64,000 nucleotides of DNA. It comes from Odontesthes bonariensis. Taxonomy: Eukaryota; Chordata; Actinopteri; Atheriniformes; Atherinopsidae. Of this stretch, positions 23,066 to 64,000 are shown piece by piece. The stretch's first letter is position 1, and each line of letters begins with the position of its first letter. The stretch covers positions 6,602,036-6,666,035 of the forward strand of contig NC_134524.1 of assembly GCF_027942865.1 (NCBI RefSeq), given 5' to 3'. Position numbers and translations under genes: made by a program. A model generated the notes under the pieces. That model had not been told where the DNA came from and did no database searches. It saw only the letters and a program-made list of their open reading frames with translations.

Positions 23066-23306
23066 CGTTTGGCACACCTCAAGCAAAAAGCGAGCAGCTG
23101 ACTCTAATCGTCTGACCAATCAGAGCTCACCACACCTGGGCCTTAAAGAGACAGGAGCTTAAACGTGTTGCACTGCAGTAAGGCTGATCTGTGATGTAAT
23201 AACTTGGCTCAGTTGAGTTTTAAGACGGTGATAATGGTCACGTTTAGCATGCTAACTTAACTTTTAGCATGTTGGATGCTAAAGATGCTAGCTGTAGCAT
23301 CACAAC
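23066..23306. repeat. 240-bp dispersed repeat, copy 1
   Basis: Starts TTTGGCACACCTCAAGCAAA and ends GCTAGCTGTAGCATCACAA. It is nearly identical to 26096-26336, while the flanks differ. No internal tRNA-type promoter boxes were recognised. Confidence 0.85.
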
Positions 23307-23368
23307 AACAATGTTAAAAAGTGTAAACTTGCCTTTTTCGGTTGGTACAAAGTACCTTTAACCTGTAA

Positions 23369-23465
23369 GATATCGTTTCTAAGATTTTTGGGGGAACTTG
23401 ACATGAATGAATGTAGCTTTTTCATTACATTTTCAGCTTTTTTTCTTTGGTCATTTTCTTGTTTG
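23369..23465. repeat. about 95-bp direct repeat, right copy
   Basis: Right copy of 22966-23060 with a few substitutions. Confidence 0.9.
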
Positions 23466-23674
23466 TCTGCTCAGTTTTCTGGACTGTAAATGTGTGCATG
23501 TGTCCGTCTTTGCTCTTAATTCGCACGTTAACAGCCCGTCCTGCCTGTGTGTGCGTTGTAGACTACCTTCACCTTGTAGGCACTGTGATCTCGCCTCCTC
23601 ACAACACGGTCTGTGTGTCTTCACCCCCCCTCCTCCCTCCCTCCTTATCGTTCAGGGTAACGGCGCGTTGCTAA

Positions 23675-58200
<34,526 letters not shown>

Positions 58201-58853
58201 CATTCAGACCCCGTTTTTCTTTTCTTTTTCATTTAAGTGTTCAGTTTTGTGGACCCTGAACCTCACTGAGTGACTGTGGGGGGTGGAGGGGGGGTGGGGG
58301 GGCTGGTAAAAGACTTTAAAAGGCTGCTGAGGTCACACATAGAGGTCACGGGCTGAAGGTCACGCACACACGGGGGGTAAAAATACCACAAAAACACTCT
58401 TTTTGCACTCGGGGACATCTCAGACATGCATGCTGTCGACACACACACAGAGACGAGACCCCCGCCCCCCCCAAAACCTGTACAGTTACCCCCCCCCCCC
58501 CCGTTATTGCACTCTCCATGTGCCTCACCCTCGTCCTGTCCCGTGCATGGCCTGGCTGGGGTCAAAGGTCAGAATGAACCGCCGACGAGGGACGCGATGA
58601 GGGACCTCGATACCTCCAGGCTCCGGCATCCCCCCCCCCCCCCCCCCCCCCCCCCCACACACACACACCTCTGACCCGTCCGTCCTCCACTAAAACACGT
58701 TGTTTACCTGTGAATTATGTTCGTGTGAATGTTCGTGTGTGTGTGTGTGGCGCCTCTACATTCCAGCCAGGTTACTATGACAACCGTGAGGACGCTCCTC
58801 ACGGGACATTCAGCTGCTCGCCTGGGTCCCGGTTTAAGTGAGACGGCTTGAAC

Positions 58854-58889
<36 letters not shown>

Positions 58890-59800
58890 TTTCGTTTCTG
58901 AGCCAGCTCGAGCTGTGCGTGCGCACGTGTGTGTGTGTGTGCACGTGTCGTCCGTTCGCTCCACGTGAAAGCAGGTTGAGCGTAAAGAATAAAAGAATAA
59001 TAATAAAAAAAAGGAGAAACAAACCCGGTTTGAGTTTCTGTTGATCTCGTGATAATCTGTTCAGGACGCCACGCCAGCTGACGGATGATGTCATCATCAC
59101 GGGACGGCTCGTACAAGTGGATACGCCCCCCCCCCCTCCCCGCAGATTTAATTAATTCACTTAAAAAAAGTAAAAACTTTTAGGCCGAAGCCCGTAAATA
59201 ACGGGTCGTATTTCTCGTCTTGTTTGATAAAGATTTATAACACTTTACGACCTCAGAACCAGATGAAATGATACGAAACTGATCCTTTTGTGTCATTTCA
59301 CGCTTTCTTTTCTCTTAGTTACGTCACCAGACGTTAAACTGTAGGAGTTAAAAACCTTCTGATGATGATGAAGTAAAGTTCGGCCGTTTGATAATCGATC
59401 CGTTTCGGACTTTTCTGGGATCCACAGCTGTCCTCGGGCCTCCTGTCGTCACCTTAAACAGGTTTTTTTCTCACCTCCCACGAAGGTTTTCAGGCTTTTT
59501 TCGAACCCGTCTTCATCCTGGGACGCGTGGCCACGACAAACGGAAGCACCTTACCTGCAGAGGCGGCGTGTGCACCTTTTGTTTTGCAGTCGCCTAACAC
59601 CGTGTTTCATACTGATCTCAGTGGGTTTCCTCCTTTTGTTTTTTTTATTTATGAGTAGTGTCCATAGAGTCGTGTATTATTATTATTCTGAAGAATTTTA
59701 TGTATGATTACACTGATTGTTTGATTGTACATTTAAAAGAAACAGAATATGTAAAGCAGATTGTTTTAAATTAAAAAGCATAAAAGATTGCACGCGTTGT
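58201..59800 (+). other. clcn3: clcn3 3' UTR
   Basis: No gene follows until mfap3l. Candidate poly(A) signals are AATAAA at 58988 and ATTAAA at 59770. It contains poly(C) tracts (58490-58502, 58631-58656) and a (TG)n tract at 58857-58885. Confidence 0.6.
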
Positions 59801-60101
59801 ACATTTCCTGGGAGGTTTTTGAACGACACCTGCTGAGACAGAAAGCTCCGGAAAGAGTAAGTGAAGCTTCGGCAGCACCCAGTGAGGCTGAAAACATCTC
59901 TGAGCTGTAAGTTTGGACAAATTCAGGTAAAAACCTGGATTTGTTTTGGATTAAAGAAAAGAAAACCCAACTAAGAGCTGCAGCTTTTAGGCACAGATTC
60001 AGTTTCCAACCCCGTGAAATGCACCAAATGATTAATAAAGTTCAGTGAATTTCCAAATATTCGTACAGATTGTTCACATAAAAGGTCAAACCTGTCTTTA
60101 A

Positions 60102-61271
60102 CCTTCGTCTTGTGTTAGTTCCCTGTTACCGTCTCTTGTCAATGGGTCGGTTTCGACCCGTTTAAATTTAGTTGTAAAATACATCTATCGTCCAATTTGT
60201 TTTCTCATCTCTCGGTTACCTTGTTGGGCTTCTTTATCCATAAAAATATTGGTTTTAATACTTTTGGTGTGGGCCCCTGGGCCTGGTTTTTGTCAGTAAA
60301 CCCCTCGATTTCAATAAAAACAAAAATGTAAAATGAACCTCAAGAGAATCAATAAATAAAAGGTTGTTATGTCACCTGACTATTACTGAGGTGATTTAAA
60401 AACATCTCTTAAATAAATTAGTTTTATTTATTTTTTCATTTTAATATTATTAATGGTAATCCATATCAAATTTCGTTGCGAAAAGTTGCTTCTGTCGTGT
60501 TTTGACATTTTGTCCTGGATGTTCGTTGATATTACTCCGCCACCGCTAAGAAAATAGTGCGAGCATGAACGAGCTGCCAAATAAAACACGACACAAGCAA
60601 GTTTTCGCCACGAAATTTGACATGGATTACCAGTGCACACCAGTAACCACTCCGGTGAGTTGATTACTTTGAAAACGGACGTTTATTTTGCTTTTACGGA
60701 CCTTTTTGTACGTGCACATGACTTCAGCAGGTTGAGATGAATCAAAATTAGGCAAATACCAGAGACAGCAGTAAACATCAAAAAAAGCGGTGAGGGGGGG
60801 GTTCTAAAACATTGCAGATGACTCAGAAAAGAGGCTTAATGTTGAAAATACCGCAGTTCCCCTTTAACTATAGTAACATCTATGGTGTTACGGGTCAGTT
60901 TCGACCCATATATTTCAAGAAAAAGGCAAAAAAAGTCTTTTTTTTTCAGCAGTAGAACTTTAGTACAAACACAAAATGAAAAGCAGTGTGTTGGCTGACA
61001 GTGAACTTGTGATTTCAGTTTTGGCTCTAATTATTTTGGCTTTATAATCTTATTTTTATAACTGGGTCGAAACCGACCCTAACAACACAAAGGTCTTAAT
61101 TTCAACTAGAGCATTTCATAATTTAGTGAAAACAATTTTTGTTTTATTTTGTTGAAATAGAGGTTCCTGACAAAGTCATAAAGCCTTGATGCAATAAACA
61201 AATTTATATGGTTATGTTATGCATTGAAAAGCTAAAAACTTGTCGGTGCCGACCCTAACACAAGACGAAGG
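60102..61271. mobile_element. TTAA-type TIR element (piggyBac-like?)
   Basis: CCTTCGTCTTGTGTTAG at the left is matched by CTAACACAAGACGAAGG at the right, flanked by TTAA (60098) and TTGA (61272). Inner blocks such as GGGTCGGTTTCGACCCGT recur in inverted form near each end. No transposase. The superfamily is inferred from the TTAA only. Confidence 0.65.
60455..60631. mobile_element. foldback element nested in the TTAA-type element
   Basis: GGTAATCCATATCAAATTTC at the left pairs with GAAATTTGACATGGATTACC at the right, continuing through GTCGTGTTTT/AAAACACGAC. About 177 bp, close to a full hairpin. Confidence 0.75.
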
Positions 61272-61299
61272 TTGAGTTGAGTGAAAAATCAGCGGAGTA

Positions 61300-62525
61300 G
61301 CCCTTTAATGTTGACCTGTTTATTAACTAACAGTTTAAAACATAAGTATATTGTTCAGAAAGGAAAACGTAACAGCAGAAAGGCTCTTTGAGAGCTACAG
61401 GGATGAGATGCGGGTGGTTTTTGGGCCGATGAGCTCTCCTGTGAAACCGTCTCCTCAGACGTGGCGGCGGCGGCGGCTGAAAGAGGCGCAGATGTCGTCC
61501 GGCTCGCATCGTGTTACTCATCCATCATTAATGCTTCTGTCGGCCGCCTTCCTTTTGGTCATCAACAAACTCTTTGGCCGACCTCGCTGCTCGGATGTCG
61601 GCAGATCCACGGTAACGGCAGACGAGACGGCAGCGTAACCATGACTACCGTTGGCCTGACAAAGCACTGCTGGAACCACAGATTTGAGAAAAGCAGCGTC
61701 CGAAAGGCTTCTTAATGTCCTTTTTATGGTCAAAACCTACAGAAACGACACATTTCGACGCACGGTTGATGAAAAGAAGACATGCGCGCACACCCTGCGT
61801 TTTTTTCCTCTTAAAGCACAGCACTTCCATTTAATTCCACTACAAGAAAAAGAGCACCAGCGAGAGCAGAACGGCGTCCAGCCGGTTGCCGCAGACTGGA
61901 TATCAAGCCAAGCAAAAAGAAGAAGAAGAAGAAGAAACACGAGGAGTCCTTTGAGACGTCGGGCGTCTCCACCGACACATGCGAGCAGCTACACTATGAG
62001 GCCGAGTTCAGGTTTCAAACCTGAAACTGCGTAACGACGGAGGAAAAGCAGCCACCAGACTTTTAATGAGACCTCCCTAAACTAGACCGGAGAAACAAAA
62101 CCACACCACACGGGTAATAACATAACACTCTTAACATCTCGAAGGAAACGGATACAAACCGCACCCAGAGGGTTCTATCGTGGGGAGAAACGCGCTTATG
62201 TTTTCGTCACTGAAAGGCTGCACAATCACGACTTTATGAACAAACTCGGCCCGTTTTTCCTGGGCCCGGCATGCGTCTGAAGGTGCTAAACGCCTTAAAT
62301 AACAGACCGAGCTGCTCTGCTCACTACGTGGATAACATTGATTACGCCTCCCGTGTACATTCGAAGCGTGAAAGTCCAGAGAGAAACATGATCAGGTGTT
62401 ATTCTCGGTGGATTAGCCTACGAGGTAAATTAAAAACGTGATAGTTTCTCTCCAAAATGACAGTTTTAAATGTTTTTGTGGACCTTTTTTTGTGGAAATG
62501 CATAGCAGGGCGAGTCCCGGCGCCG
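61300..62525 (-). other. mfap3l: mfap3l 3' UTR
   Basis: Follows the mfap3l stop on the minus strand. A poly(A) signal AATAAA (minus) lies at 61324-61319, giving a UTR of about 1.2 kb. No other gene is recognised here. Confidence 0.5.

Positions 62526-64000
<1,475 letters not shown>

Larger units (their letters stand above)
13140..23655 (+). other. clcn3: clcn3 intron (5'-UTR intron)
   Basis: No coding exon was recognised in this stretch. It holds a (CATC)n tract near 13228-13262, a (TA)n tract at 16062-16153, nested hAT elements at 20002-20920, foldback repeats at about 22160-22733 and flanking direct repeats. Open frames of 60-100 codons at 17030-17471 match nothing I recognise. Confidence 0.5.

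Overview
The window looks like nuclear DNA of a ray-finned fish, probably a spiny-rayed teleost. Genes are split by GT-AG introns, intergenic DNA is AT-rich, and short non-autonomous DNA transposons, LINE 3' ends and long tandem arrays are frequent. No operons, ribosome binding sites or other bacterial features are present. The species cannot be named from the sequence. Comparisons with mammalian proteins are from memory; no search was run.

Four protein genes are supported. (1) pfdn2 (prefoldin subunit 2), minus strand: coding exons 1-3 at 2988-2908, 901-813 and 422-299, with the last exon off the left edge. (2) nit1 (nitrilase homolog 1), plus strand: five coding exons from 6650 to 9710, complete in its cytosolic form. 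(3) clcn3 (ClC-3 2Cl-/H+ exchanger), plus strand: coding exons from 23675 to 58200 and a likely non-coding first exon ending at 13139. It has an alternative N-terminal exon (29831-29918) and a 76-nt alternative exon (51120-51195) that shifts the frame of the last exon to give a second C-terminus. (4) mfap3l, minus strand: its large last coding exon at 63505-62526, with the 5' part off the right edge. pfdn2 and nit1 are divergent neighbours in mammals (human 1q23), and clcn3 and mfap3l are neighbours elsewhere (human 4q33). The window therefore joins two mammalian neighbourhoods between about 9.9 and 12.9 kb.

The rest is repeats. Three large tandem arrays take up about 6.3 kb: a 22-bp array in pfdn2 intron 1 (1324-2223), a 7-bp array in clcn3 intron 10 (43666-46870) and a 15-bp array in clcn3 intron 12 (53311-55465). 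The 7-bp array is an expanded subterminal repeat of a terminal-inverted-repeat transposon with termini GGCTGTGTTCGAAAC; other copies lie at 10029-11446, 42168-42808 and 55499-55887. hAT-type elements with TAGGGCTG termini lie at 7075-7836, 20002-20920 (with a second element nested inside), 37911-38749 and from 63531 to the edge. Several carry only the BED zinc-finger start of a transposase. A second hAT family (8494-9118, 32930-33571), several foldback elements, a TTAA-type element (60102-61271), a tRNA-derived SINE (38470-38640) and LINE fragments fill much of the remaining intron and intergenic DNA.

The genes do not form a pathway. pfdn2 encodes a cytosolic co-chaperone subunit, nit1 an amidase, clcn3 an endosomal exchanger and mfap3l a single-pass membrane protein. 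The most interesting signals are the conserved dual-frame last exon of clcn3, an intron (clcn3 intron 10) that is almost entirely transposon, and the way a transposon's short internal repeat has grown into a 3.2-kb array.
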